From Neptunomonas sp. (lineage in GTDB: Bacteria; Pseudomonadota; Gammaproteobacteria; Pseudomonadales; Balneatricaceae), in NCBI GenBank assembly GCA_004195305.1, contig SDWN01000518.1:1-13918 (forward strand): a DNA stretch of 13,918 nucleotides. Reading direction: 5' to 3'. Shown here one piece after another: positions 1 to 6,776 of the stretch. The position numbers and the translations under genes are program-made. How positions within the stretch are numbered: the first letter of the stretch is position 1; each line of letters begins with the position of its first letter. The notes under the pieces were generated by a model that did not search any database, was not told where the DNA came from, and saw only the letters and a program-made list of their open reading frames with translations.

Positions 1-650
1 GCCTTGAAGAAGGTGATTCGATCCTGGGTCGGCCGGACGCTAAAGGCACCGACGACCGCACCAACCAACCCGAACAGGAGGAAAGCGACGTCATCCGTCA
101 CGAGGAACTTGGTGAGGAGGCTCAGAGCGACGGCCCCTCCAAAGGCTATCCGGGTGTTGAAGAGGACGGTGAGCAGCACACTCCCCAGGGCCACGGGAAT
201 GGTATAGTAGAAAGATTGCAGCGGAATAAAGGGAAAACTTTGGCTTAAGGATTGAAGGATGATCAGGAGAAAGCGATTGATCAGGATGCTCAGGAGGACC
301 ACCGTCCCCAAAAGATACAGGTTCTTCGAGGATATGACCGGGCGGGGCTCGAGGAACCGAGCATAAAAGTAGACCGCGCCGAGCGCGAAAAGGACAAAGA
401 GCAGAATTGCCAAAACCGAAAAGGGCCCGAGGGGGAGCGGTCGATAGGAGGCGATCACTGCCGTGATGGCCACCACCAACACGACCCCCAAGGTGAAGCG
501 AATAGGTGGCCGCTCCTCAGAGGCCCGAAAGATGTAACCCATCGGGGAAAGGCGGTAGCGGTAGGCCGGTAGGGTTGTCGGCTTACCCCCCGCCTTGTTG
601 TTGTTAACCTTCTTCTTCCCTGATGAAAGCCACTCGAAAATCTTCATCAT
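1..650 (-). CDS. PgpH/YqfF-like 7TM-HD family membrane protein, N-terminal part (runs off the left edge)
   Basis: The reading frame is open from an ATG at 650 (a second ATG follows at once) to the left edge, giving 216 codons of an incomplete protein. A G-run just before the ATG may serve as the ribosome site, and an in-frame stop lies a short way upstream. Hydrophobic segments fall near residues 53-69, 76-98, 111-133, 149-165, 168-182 and 188-204. The stretch with IPVALGS, FNTRIAFGGAVALSLL and LLFGLVGAVVGAFSVR resembles the 7TM region of PgpH/YqfF proteins, whose C-terminal HD domain hydrolyses cyclic-di-AMP in Gram-positives; that domain would lie beyond the edge. PgpH normally has an extracytoplasmic 7TMR-HDED domain of a few hundred residues between the first membrane segment and the 7TM block, and here only a few residues separate them. 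It follows a phoH-type gene after 72 bases, as in many phoH-yqfF-ybeY operons. Family call good; enzymatic activity not visible here. Confidence 0.78.
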   Translation of the reverse strand, partial: MMKIFEWLSSGKKKVNNNKAGGKPTTLPAYRYRLSPMGYIFRASEERPPIRFTLGVVLVVAITAVIASYRPLPLGPFSVLAILLFVLFALGAVYFYARFLEPRPVISSKNLYLLGTVVLLSILINRFLLIILQSLSQSFPFIPLQSFYYTIPVALGSVLLTVLFNTRIAFGGAVALSLLTKFLVTDDVAFLLFGLVGAVVGAFSVRPTQDRITFFK

Positions 651-722
651 CCCCCCGAAAGGGATTCCGGTGAAGCCAAATTATCGCTGGAAGGTCATGG
701 GGGTGGACTCGCAGTCGACTCC

Positions 723-1583
723 TCAGCGTCCCTGAGCTGTTTGCGGGCTCTCATCTGTTCGAGTGGGGTCTTCCGAGGACGAGGGTGAGGTTTGGAACTG
801 CTCATAGGCATGAATGATCTGCTGGACCAACTCGTGACGAACGACGTCCTTCTGGCCAAGGTAGACGAAATCAATCCCCTCAACATCCCTCAGGACCGAC
901 CGCACCTCGATGAGCCCTGAGATCTTTCCGGGGGGAAGATCCACCTGGGTGATGTCGCCTGTGATCACCGCTTTCGAGCTGAGCCCGATCCGGGTGAGAA
1001 ACATCTTCATCTGCTCGGACGTGGTATTCTGCGCCTCATCCAGGATAATGAAGGCATCATTCAAGGTCCGCCCTCTCATGAATGCGAGCGGGGCGATCTC
1101 GATCACGCCCATCTCGATTAGGCGGTTCACTCGCTCGGTCTCGAGCATGTCGTAGAGCGCATCGTAGAGGCTGCCCCAGCGGGCGTTGGCGGCATTCAGC
1201 GCAAAACGCGCATTATTGACCGGTACAACTAACTGAGGGCCGGCGATCTTGGCGATCTCATCATCCACATTCGACGGGCTGATGTTGAAGTCAGCCCCTT
1301 CGGCTACCAAATAGCCAATTTCGGCTAAGAAAGCCTTGTATGCGGGCATATCAAGCGCCGAGCCCTTGTGCGCTTTATGCCACTCATCCATCTGCAGCTG
1401 TATCGCGTCACGTTTGCTCAGCAAGGCACGATTCTTCGGCCCCAATTCATTGACGATCGCCTCAAAGCCGTTCCAAAACTGCTCCGTATCGACGCCCGTA
1501 CCGGGGATAATTTCATCGTTAATCAGGTCATAAAGGACAGTCGCGACTTGTAATCCGCCCTTAGTGATTCTTATGTTATTCAT
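723..1583 (-). CDS. Chimeric frame: malate synthase G N-terminus joined to PhoH C-terminus
   Basis: One 286-residue frame contains parts of two unrelated proteins. Residues 1 to about 138 match the N-terminus of malate synthase G (PGTGVDTEQFW, GYLVAEGADF, AGPQLVVPVNNARFALNAAN, ARWGSLYDALY). From about residue 145 it is PhoH, an ATPase of the PhoL/YbeZ type: RLIEMGVIEIAPLAFMRGRT, the Walker B-like FIILDEAQNTT at 178-188, and VITGDITQVDLP at 206-217. The PhoH Walker A loop and the whole catalytic barrel of malate synthase (normally about 720 residues) are missing, so the joined product should do neither job. The start at 1583 has an AAGGA-type ribosome site and belongs to the malate synthase part, which follows the TRAP operon on the same strand. 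The PhoH end belongs with the PgpH-like gene downstream. A chimeric assembly is much more likely than a natural fusion. Confidence 0.85.
   Translation of the reverse strand: MNNIRITKGGLQVATVLYDLINDEIIPGTGVDTEQFWNGFEAIVNELGPKNRALLSKRDAIQLQMDEWHKAHKGSALDMPAYKAFLAEIGYLVAEGADFNISPSNVDDEIAKIAGPQLVVPVNNARFALNAANARWGSLYDALYDMLETERVNRLIEMGVIEIAPLAFMRGRTLNDAFIILDEAQNTTSEQMKMFLTRIGLSSKAVITGDITQVDLPPGKISGLIEVRSVLRDVEGIDFVYLGQKDVVRHELVQQIIHAYEQFQTSPSSSEDPTRTDESPQTAQGR
1151..1170. other. Chimeric junction (shared ~20 bp)
   Basis: On the minus strand these bases encode LYDALY plus flanking bases. Malate synthase G normally reads WGSLYDALYG here, and PhoH normally reads PLYDALYDML. The two unrelated families thus share one short peptide and can share the same 20 bases, enough for a short-overlap assembly join or a template switch. 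Protein family, operon context and probable lineage all change across this point. Confidence 0.75.
1151..1583 (-). pseudogene. glcB: Malate synthase G, 5' fragment
   Basis: Malate synthase G condenses glyoxylate with acetyl-CoA to give malate, the second step of the glyoxylate bypass and of glycolate use. About 138-144 of roughly 720 residues are present; then the frame passes into PhoH sequence. The surviving part is well conserved with the E. coli GlcB N-terminal domain and shows no internal damage. Truncation by a misjoin therefore fits better than decay. It lies 147 bases after dctM on the same strand, so it may belong to the organic-acid regulon of the TRAP transporter. No TGGT-N3-ACCA site is seen directly upstream. 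If the contig is misassembled, the rest of the gene lies elsewhere in the source genome. Confidence 0.8.
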
Positions 1584-1659
1584 TTCCGTTCACCATTTCC
1601 TTTCACGTTAAAAAAGAGACTCACTGGTTGGTTGACACTCCGATTCGTTACACTGACTC

Positions 1660-1676
1660 AGCCGCACGAGGCGGCT
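1660..1676. other. Intergenic hairpin between dctM and glcB
   Basis: AGCCGC and GCGGCT are perfect 6-base arms around a 5-base loop. No T-run follows in the direction of the minus-strand genes, so it is not a clear intrinsic terminator. It may mark the end of the transporter message or be a REP-like palindrome. A similar GC-rich palindrome sits at 5596-5611. Confidence 0.4.
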
Positions 1677-1730
1677 AGTGGGTTTGACTGCCTCGCGATT
1701 GCTGGGCAGCCTTTTATGCAACTCTCAGGT

Positions 1731-3287
1731 TTAGCCGTAAACCAGGCTAGGCAGCCAGGTCACCAGGCTCGGGAAAACGACACACAGCACCAAGCCAAGC
1801 GCTTGCAGGGCTAAGAAGACCAGCGCCGATTTGAAGATGGTAGCCATCGTTATTCCTGGAGGACAAACACCCTTGATATAGAACAGCGCGTAGCCAAACG
1901 GCGGACTTAGGAAGGACATCTGCATATTGACCAGATAGAGCACCCCGAACCACAGAATCACATCATTGCTGTCCACCCCGGGGAAACCGAACAGGCCATC
2001 GAAGGTCAGTGCTTTAACGATCGGAATAAAGATCGGTACGGCCAACAGCAAGATGCCGACCCAATCCAGGAACATACCCAGAACAACCAGCAACACCATC
2101 AACAACAACAGGATGCCGTAAGCCGACATGCCGGTACTCAGGATGCTTTCGGTAATAAACTGCTGTCCACCTTGAAGGATGTAGAAACCGACGAAGACCG
2201 AGGCACCAAACATGATCCACAGCACCATAGCCGAGGCCCTGGCCGTTTGAACCGATGCATCTTTGAGTCCTTCGATACTGAAGGCACCGTGCATCCAGGC
2301 AACGATGATGGCGCCAAAGGAACCGATACCTGCGGCCTCTACCGGCGTTGCGATACCACCGAACAGCAGCCCCAGAACCAACATCACCAAGATCATCGGC
2401 GCTATCAGGTCTTTAATCAGTAACAATTTTTCCTTTAAGGAGATACGTTCTTCTTCTGGTACAGCAGGGCCCAGAGCAGGGTTAAGCTTAGTCCGAATCA
2501 AGACGTAGCCGATGTACAGTACCGACAGACCCAATCCTGGAATGATGGCACCCAGATAGAGTTCACCGACAGACTGCTGCGCAACCACGGCGTATAGAAT
2601 CGCCAGGATAGACGGCGGTATCAAAATACCCAGCGTTCCGCCGGCCATGATCGATCCCAGTGCGATTTGCGGATCATAGCCACGCTTAAGCATCGCCGGC
2701 AGCGCGATGATACCCATGGTAACAACGGCAGCACCGATTACCCCGACCATGGCAGCCAAGATAGTTGAAGCCAAGATGGTCGCGGTCGCTAGACCACCGT
2801 CAAGACCACCCATCCATTTGTAGACCACGTTGAACATCTCTTCGATCAGACCCGCCCGTTCCAGCATCGAGGCCATAAAGATGAACAACGGAATAGCGGC
2901 TATGTCGGAGTTGGTCATCATCGGGAAGATACGTCCCGGAATGATGTTTAGCATCGCCGAGTCACCCACCAGATAGACGAAGACGACCCCCAAGCCACCG
3001 GTCACGAACGCCAACGGCAGCCCCATCATCAATGCCACAAACAGCGAACCGAACATCAAATAGGTCAGCGGTCCGATCTCCATATCGGATAAGGTTCCCG
3101 CTATATGAAACAGGAAATACTCGCCTTCATCGACCTCATAAAAAAGAGAGTTGATCATCTCGACACAGATCACCAGCGCGAACGCCAGTGTGGAAACGAT
3201 CATCACCCAGGTACCCAGTGTGCCTAACGCACGCTTGGTACCGTTTAGCAACTCTCCGTCAGCGTTATATACACTTGCTGCGCTCAT
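1731..3287 (-). CDS. dctM: TRAP transporter large permease (DctM family)
   Basis: This is the main ion-driven permease subunit of a tripartite ATP-independent periplasmic transporter in the inner membrane. It works with the small permease and binding protein encoded upstream. The 518 residues are hydrophobic almost throughout, with typical DctM blocks: GLPLAFVTGGLGVVF, the IAAIPLFIFMASMLERAG region, GTLGILIPPSILAILY and the late LGMFLDWVGILLLAVPIFIP. At 518 residues it is longer than the common ~425-residue DctM, with extra N-terminal membrane segments, as in the branch often labelled mannitol/chloroaromatic-compound type. Its ATG overlaps the dctQ stop as ATGA (3284-3287) and has an AGGAG ribosome site, so translation is coupled. 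Substrate is not readable from sequence; the nearby malate synthase fragment and FCD-type regulator favour a small organic acid. Confidence 0.93.
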   Translation of the reverse strand: MSAASVYNADGELLNGTKRALGTLGTWVMIVSTLAFALVICVEMINSLFYEVDEGEYFLFHIAGTLSDMEIGPLTYLMFGSLFVALMMGLPLAFVTGGLGVVFVYLVGDSAMLNIIPGRIFPMMTNSDIAAIPLFIFMASMLERAGLIEEMFNVVYKWMGGLDGGLATATILASTILAAMVGVIGAAVVTMGIIALPAMLKRGYDPQIALGSIMAGGTLGILIPPSILAILYAVVAQQSVGELYLGAIIPGLGLSVLYIGYVLIRTKLNPALGPAVPEEERISLKEKLLLIKDLIAPMILVMLVLGLLFGGIATPVEAAGIGSFGAIIVAWMHGAFSIEGLKDASVQTARASAMVLWIMFGASVFVGFYILQGGQQFITESILSTGMSAYGILLLLMVLLVVLGMFLDWVGILLLAVPIFIPIVKALTFDGLFGFPGVDSNDVILWFGVLYLVNMQMSFLSPPFGYALFYIKGVCPPGITMATIFKSALVFLALQALGLVLCVVFPSLVTWLPSLVYG

Positions 3288-3988
3288 ACTGATTTCTCCT
3301 GCCCCATACGGACGTACAACATGATGTCTTTCACCAGTTTTGAAATCCCGGCAAGCAACAACAACAAAGAGCCCAGGAACATCATGCCTTTAACCGGCCA
3401 ATGCTGAATTCCCCAGGTTTCCATAGTGGTCTCTCCGAGTTGCATGGCGTACTCGAAATAGATCCAGGACGTGATCGTCATGGCCAGCACGAAAGTGAAG
3501 AAAAACATCGAGGTAAAGATATCCATCCCCACCCGACCGCGCTCTGGCAAGTAGTTGTAGACCACATCGACTCGAACATGGGCACCGTGCAGCAGCGCAA
3601 AACCACCCGCCATCAGATATTGCATCCCCAGCAGCAGGAACGACGCCTCGTGAACCCAGATGGTCGGCATATTGAAGACATACCGCATAATGACTTCGTA
3701 AAAGTAGAAGCAGACGGCATTGATGGTCCAAAACGAGATAAATACACCTGAATTTTCAGACATCCAGTCAACCGCCTTGGTGAATCTATTCCCCTCAAAG
3801 TGGTGGAGAATAATCGGATCTTCCTCGGCCTGAACCTCAGCAAAGTTCGCGTGGGGTGATTCAACATTTTCCCCCTTCTTCTTTAACGCCCTTCTGTCCA
3901 GCGCCATCATGATCAACGGCATTACTGCCAACCAGCCCCAGTAGAGCCAGTGCGGCATGACAAAGCCAAAACCTTCTAAATCAGACAT
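3284..3988 (-). CDS. dctQ: TRAP transporter small permease (DctQ family)
   Basis: The small membrane subunit joins DctM to form the transport channel that accepts substrate from the periplasmic binding protein. The 234 residues include the typical DctQ core: YEVIMRYVFN, PTIWVHEASFLLLGMQYLMA, then GAHVRVDVVYNYLPERGR, with four membrane segments. It is longer than the usual ~160-180 residues because of an N-terminal extension of roughly 80 residues that includes an additional hydrophobic segment (LYWGWLAVMPLIMMAL) and a charged cytoplasmic-type linker. That extension matches the larger DctM partner. The start at 3988 has a GAAGGTG-like ribosome site. It lies 113 bases after dctP, with a strong hairpin between, and overlaps dctM by 4 bases. 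Confidence 0.9.
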   Translation of the reverse strand: MSDLEGFGFVMPHWLYWGWLAVMPLIMMALDRRALKKKGENVESPHANFAEVQAEEDPIILHHFEGNRFTKAVDWMSENSGVFISFWTINAVCFYFYEVIMRYVFNMPTIWVHEASFLLLGMQYLMAGGFALLHGAHVRVDVVYNYLPERGRVGMDIFTSMFFFTFVLAMTITSWIYFEYAMQLGETTMETWGIQHWPVKGMMFLGSLLLLLAGISKLVKDIMLYVRMGQEKSV

Positions 3989-4020
3989 GAGTTACACCTT
4001 CAACCTCAATCCCATATTAA

Positions 4021-4050
4021 AAGGGAGCAGTGATCTTCCACTCCTCCCTT
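4021..4050 (-). terminator. Intercistronic hairpin after dctP (attenuator or mRNA stabiliser)
   Basis: Arms AAGGGAG (4021-4027) and CTCCCTT (4044-4050) pair perfectly. The inner AGTG and CACT extend the stem around a loop of about six bases. On the transcribed minus strand the stem is followed by TTTAAT, a weak T-tract. Partial termination or 3' protection here would give more binding protein than permease, a pattern known for binding-protein transport operons. Function is inferred. Confidence 0.55.
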
Positions 4051-4101
4051 GGAACAACTCTCTAGCACCGATGCTCAGAGTCCAGTCATGATGCTTAAAG
4101 C

Positions 4102-5238
4102 TTACAAAGCTTTAAGCTCTAAACCTTTAAGGTCTTCATCTGTGACATAACCCATCAGATCGCTCTTCATGAAGTCCAGCTGGATTTTGAAGACATCTTG
4201 CGCATCCTTATCCTTATTGGCCCAATCGAACCAAACCGGAATCGCTGCTTGACGGAAGTCTTCAACATCCTGCTGGCCCAGACGATTCACAACGCTACCC
4301 GCTGTCTTGAACTTCTCCAATGCCACAATATTAGCGGCCTGGATCTCCAGGTAGTGGTGCTGAGAGTAAGAACGAACTTCAGACTCAACGATCGCCTTGG
4401 TCTTGTCAGACAGTTTGTTCCAAGCCTTCATGTTGACGGTCAGGTCCATCACATCCACCGGCTGGTACAAAGACATCATTCCAGGAGGCCCAAACAGGAT
4501 GTTGTCGGTTACCTGACCAAAGCCCAGTTCCCAGTTAACCGCGGGGCCAACGAAGTCCGCCGCATCGATGGTGCCTTTTTCCAACGCAGGGAAGATATCC
4601 GAACCCGGTAGGCTGACGGTTGAGATACCGAACTTCTGGAACACCTCAGCCACCATACCGCCCGGCAGACGAACCTTCATGCCCTTCATATCAGAAAGGG
4701 TTTTAACCGGCTTTTTAGAGTGGATGATGTTGGCATCATGATGGATAGGTCCTACATAAAAAAGGCCCTGCTTGGCGTAGATTTCACGCGCCTTTTCCAG
4801 CATCCCCATCTTATAGAACATGAGGTCCCACTGAGCCGGCTGGTCGGGACCGGCCGGATAGGAGGAAAGGAACACCGTGGCAGGGATCTTACCCGACCAG
4901 TACAGAGTCCAGGGGTTCATGCCCTGAAGAACACCGTTACGTACGGCATCAAACAGACCGCTATTATCCGCGATTACCGATTTGGCAGGGAACGGCTTAA
5001 TTTTCAGCTCGCCACCGGTCTTCTCTTCCATGCTCTCGGACCACTCCTTAAACAGAGTGTAACCAATCGTGCCAGCATCCCAGGTAGACTGAACTTTCCA
5101 GGTCTGCGTTTTAGCGGCTTGGGCGCCGGTCATGAAGGTCGCACCACAGAGTGCTACCGAAGCAAGAGCTACGGCCTTCATGAAGCCACGACGGGGCTTG
5201 GTTTTTGTTGTCTCGATTTCGCTGTATTCGCTTTGCAT
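4102..5238 (-). CDS. dctP: TRAP transporter periplasmic substrate-binding protein (DctP family)
   Basis: It captures the substrate in the periplasm and delivers it to DctQM. The 378-residue length is normal for the family. The N-terminus carries KPRRGFMKAVALASVA, a twin-arginine (Tat) signal, with a likely cut after GAQA, so export in folded form is expected. The mature part shows DctP features: QSTWDAGTIGYTLFKEWSES, TGGELKIKPFPAKSV, DMKGMKVRLPGGMVAEVFQK, and the ALEKGTIDAADFVGP block, where family members place residues that bind the substrate carboxylate. The start at 5238 has a GGAG ribosome site. The gene is first in the operon and faces the control region with the TGGT-N3-ACCA sites. The ligand cannot be fixed from sequence; an organic acid feeding glyoxylate or malate is a context-based inference. 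Confidence 0.93.
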   Translation of the reverse strand: MQSEYSEIETTKTKPRRGFMKAVALASVALCGATFMTGAQAAKTQTWKVQSTWDAGTIGYTLFKEWSESMEEKTGGELKIKPFPAKSVIADNSGLFDAVRNGVLQGMNPWTLYWSGKIPATVFLSSYPAGPDQPAQWDLMFYKMGMLEKAREIYAKQGLFYVGPIHHDANIIHSKKPVKTLSDMKGMKVRLPGGMVAEVFQKFGISTVSLPGSDIFPALEKGTIDAADFVGPAVNWELGFGQVTDNILFGPPGMMSLYQPVDVMDLTVNMKAWNKLSDKTKAIVESEVRSYSQHHYLEIQAANIVALEKFKTAGSVVNRLGQQDVEDFRQAAIPVWFDWANKDKDAQDVFKIQLDFMKSDLMGYVTDEDLKGLELKAL

Positions 5239-5398
5239 CGAATAATCTCCAGGTACCTTGATTTTATTTTATTTTCAGGTCACTGCTGCTCTCCTGAACG
5301 GTATACAACCAGCTGGGGAAGGCTGTTTGCAGCCGCCGGGGGGACATGCAGATGCTCATCATCGCCAGCGACCTGCGCAAAAGTCCATCGGTTCGACC

Positions 5399-5413
5399 AC
5401 TGGTCCAACCAGT
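5399..5413. promoter_or_regulatory. FadR/FCD-type operator, site 1 (dctP side)
   Basis: The 15-base sequence is ACTGGT-CCA-ACCAGT, with perfect 6-base arms. TGGT-N3-ACCA is the core bound by FadR-subfamily GntR proteins (compare E. coli FadR and PdhR sites). It is about 160 bases upstream of dctP. An adjoining GGTTCGACC at 5390-5398 may be a weak extra half-matching site. Confidence 0.72.
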
Positions 5414-5508
5414 TTCAAGCCTCGTTAAAACAAGCATTACCAGCGAAACCTGAGGTACAAACAGGGTTCCTCGATGAAACGCTCCCTGTAACACCGGCCC
5501 TGCTTACG

Positions 5509-5523
5509 ACTGGTCCAACCAGT
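5509..5523. promoter_or_regulatory. FadR/FCD-type operator, site 2
   Basis: This is an identical copy of site 1 (ACTGGT-CCA-ACCAGT). Its centre is 110 bases from the centre of site 1, close to a whole number of helical turns, which would suit cooperative binding or looping. Confidence 0.72.
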
Positions 5524-5900
5524 GATTTCGGGATAAAACTTGTTCCAACCCCCTCTCTTCAGACCATCTTCGAAACAGCAGAGAATCAACCCAATCCGCC
5601 GCTTCAGGCGGCTACCCATCGCTGCCGATAAGGCGCGTTACCGGGTGGATGGAATGCCCCGCCGCGAATATGGACAACAACGAGCTAAATCCCGGTGCCG
5701 GCCAGAGACGGGGCGGAAGTGGAAATGGAAGTGGAAATGGAAAAGTAAGCGCATCAGGGGAGGAACGAAGAAACTGTAGGCAGGCCAGCTAAAGACACTG
5801 GCGTATCAGCGAGCGGCATCTCAGCGCCAAGAGGTTGCGTTGCAGGCAAAGCGAAGCTGAACAACCACGAGGACTGTAGAAAAAAGCAGCCGGAGCCCAC

Positions 5901-5911
5901 TGGTAGGACCA
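5901..5911. promoter_or_regulatory. FadR/FCD-type operator, site 3 (variant spacer)
   Basis: TGGT-AGG-ACCA keeps both 4-base core arms but has a different spacer and an imperfect outer pair. It lies 122 bases before the regulator start, with its centre 108 bases from site 4. Confidence 0.5.
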
Positions 5912-5968
5912 TTTTTTTCGTCGTTGGCATGGACAGTTCGGGTGCTATCTTCGATATTGACTAGGCAA

Positions 5969-5987
5969 CTGCGAGAAAATCTCGCAG
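5969..5987. promoter_or_regulatory. Perfect inverted repeat upstream of the regulator gene
   Basis: CTGCGAGA and TCTCGCAG are perfect 8-base arms around AAA. It lies between operator sites 3 and 4 and just after a possible -35 hexamer TTGACT (5957-5962), though no good -10 is seen. It may be a hairpin in the regulator leader or a site for a second protein. Confidence 0.45.
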
Positions 5988-6006
5988 CAGATCAAGTAAG
6001 CAGGGG

Positions 6007-6021
6007 GCTGGTCCAACCAGT
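6007..6021. promoter_or_regulatory. FadR/FCD-type operator, site 4 (autoregulatory position)
   Basis: CTGGT-CCA-ACCAG lies 11 bases before the ATG of the GntR gene, sharing the core and spacer of sites 1 and 2. A repressor bound here would block its own transcription or early elongation, so autoregulation is likely. It covers the place where a ribosome site would be expected, and no strong Shine-Dalgarno sequence is apparent. Confidence 0.7.
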
Positions 6022-6032
6022 GAACTTTTAAA

Positions 6033-6776
6033 ATGGAAAGTGAATCGTTACCGATTTCTCAGGCAATCGCTCACCAGATAGAGCAGATGATTCTGGACGG
6101 CACCCTGGCTCCGAAGCAGAAAATCCCGTCGGAGCGCCAACTATCGGCCAGGTTAGGGGTTTCACGATCCATCGTTCGAGAGGCACTGAAAAAACTGCAT
6201 GGACGCGGGGTCATTGAAACCCACCATGGCCAGGGCTCTTTTGTGGCCGAGATCGTGCGAGAACCCGAGGACGAAGGCCCGTTGATGCAGCTGTTCTTCA
6301 CCCACTCACGCACCCTCTTCGATCTGTACGAAGTCCGGGAGCAATTGGAGGGACAGGCCGCGTATCTGGCAGCCCAACGCGGAACCGATGAGGATTTTTA
6401 TCGGATAACCAAGGCGTTTAACGCCATGGAAAATGCAGATCCCTTAACGAATGCAGAACTCGATCACGCTTTTCATCAAGCCATTGTTGATGCGTCCCAT
6501 AATGCGGTGCTGGTGCATATATTGAGCAGTCTGAAGAAACTGATGCTCCACTCGGTTCACGCGTCGATCAGTAACCTCAGCCACCGGCCCCAGGTTCGAC
6601 AACAGATCGACAAACACCACCGACAGATCTACAACGCCGTGATAAGCCGCCAGGCACAATGGGCTCAGAAAGCGGCTACCGCCCATGTGCGCCACGTCTG
6701 TGAAAGTGTTCGCGAAATCGAAAAGCAAGAACAGGGCATTATTCGCGATGCCATTCAGGAATCTAATCACGACTAA
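6033..6776 (+). CDS. GntR-family transcription regulator, FadR subfamily with FCD domain
   Basis: This is a DNA-binding, metabolite-responsive regulator of 247 residues. Residues 8-74 are a winged helix typical of FadR-type proteins (IPSERQLSARLGVSRSIVRE, ALKKLHGRGVIETHHGQGSF). Residues about 95-235 form the helical FCD effector domain. Its metal and ligand site is visible: D144 and H148 (DHAFH), H196 (KHHRQIY) and H218 (TAHVRH), with the 22-residue spacing of the last two histidines expected for the metal-binding FCD group. Such regulators (GlcC, LldR, PdhR types) usually sense small carboxylic acids. It is divergent from dctPQM, and its predicted operator occurs before both genes, so it very probably controls the transporter and itself. 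The exact ligand is unknown; a glycolate-like acid is an inference from the glcB fragment. Confidence 0.92.
   Translation: MESESLPISQAIAHQIEQMILDGTLAPKQKIPSERQLSARLGVSRSIVREALKKLHGRGVIETHHGQGSFVAEIVREPEDEGPLMQLFFTHSRTLFDLYEVREQLEGQAAYLAAQRGTDEDFYRITKAFNAMENADPLTNAELDHAFHQAIVDASHNAVLVHILSSLKKLMLHSVHASISNLSHRPQVRQQIDKHHRQIYNAVISRQAQWAQKAATAHVRHVCESVREIEKQEQGIIRDAIQESNHD

Larger units (their letters stand above)
5239..6032. promoter_or_regulatory. Divergent control region between dctP and the GntR gene
   Basis: These 794 bases show no convincing gene; short frames here have no family-like composition. The region holds four TGGT-N3-ACCA operator-like sites (listed separately), a GC-rich palindrome at 5596-5611 (CCGCC/GGCGG arms), a 12-base tandem repeat at 5715-5738, and an 8-base perfect inverted repeat at 5969-5987. 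It is unusually long for a divergent promoter region. I could not place the dctP promoter with confidence. Confidence 0.6.

Noticed and set aside
252..572. Hydrophilic plus-strand frame in the left end
   Set aside because: The opposite strand encodes the PgpH-like membrane protein with conserved motifs; this frame is its antisense shadow.
4720..5631. A long plus-strand frame (303 codons) opposite dctP and the control region
   Set aside because: It lies mostly antisense to the well-supported dctP gene, has no family-like composition and no ribosome site.
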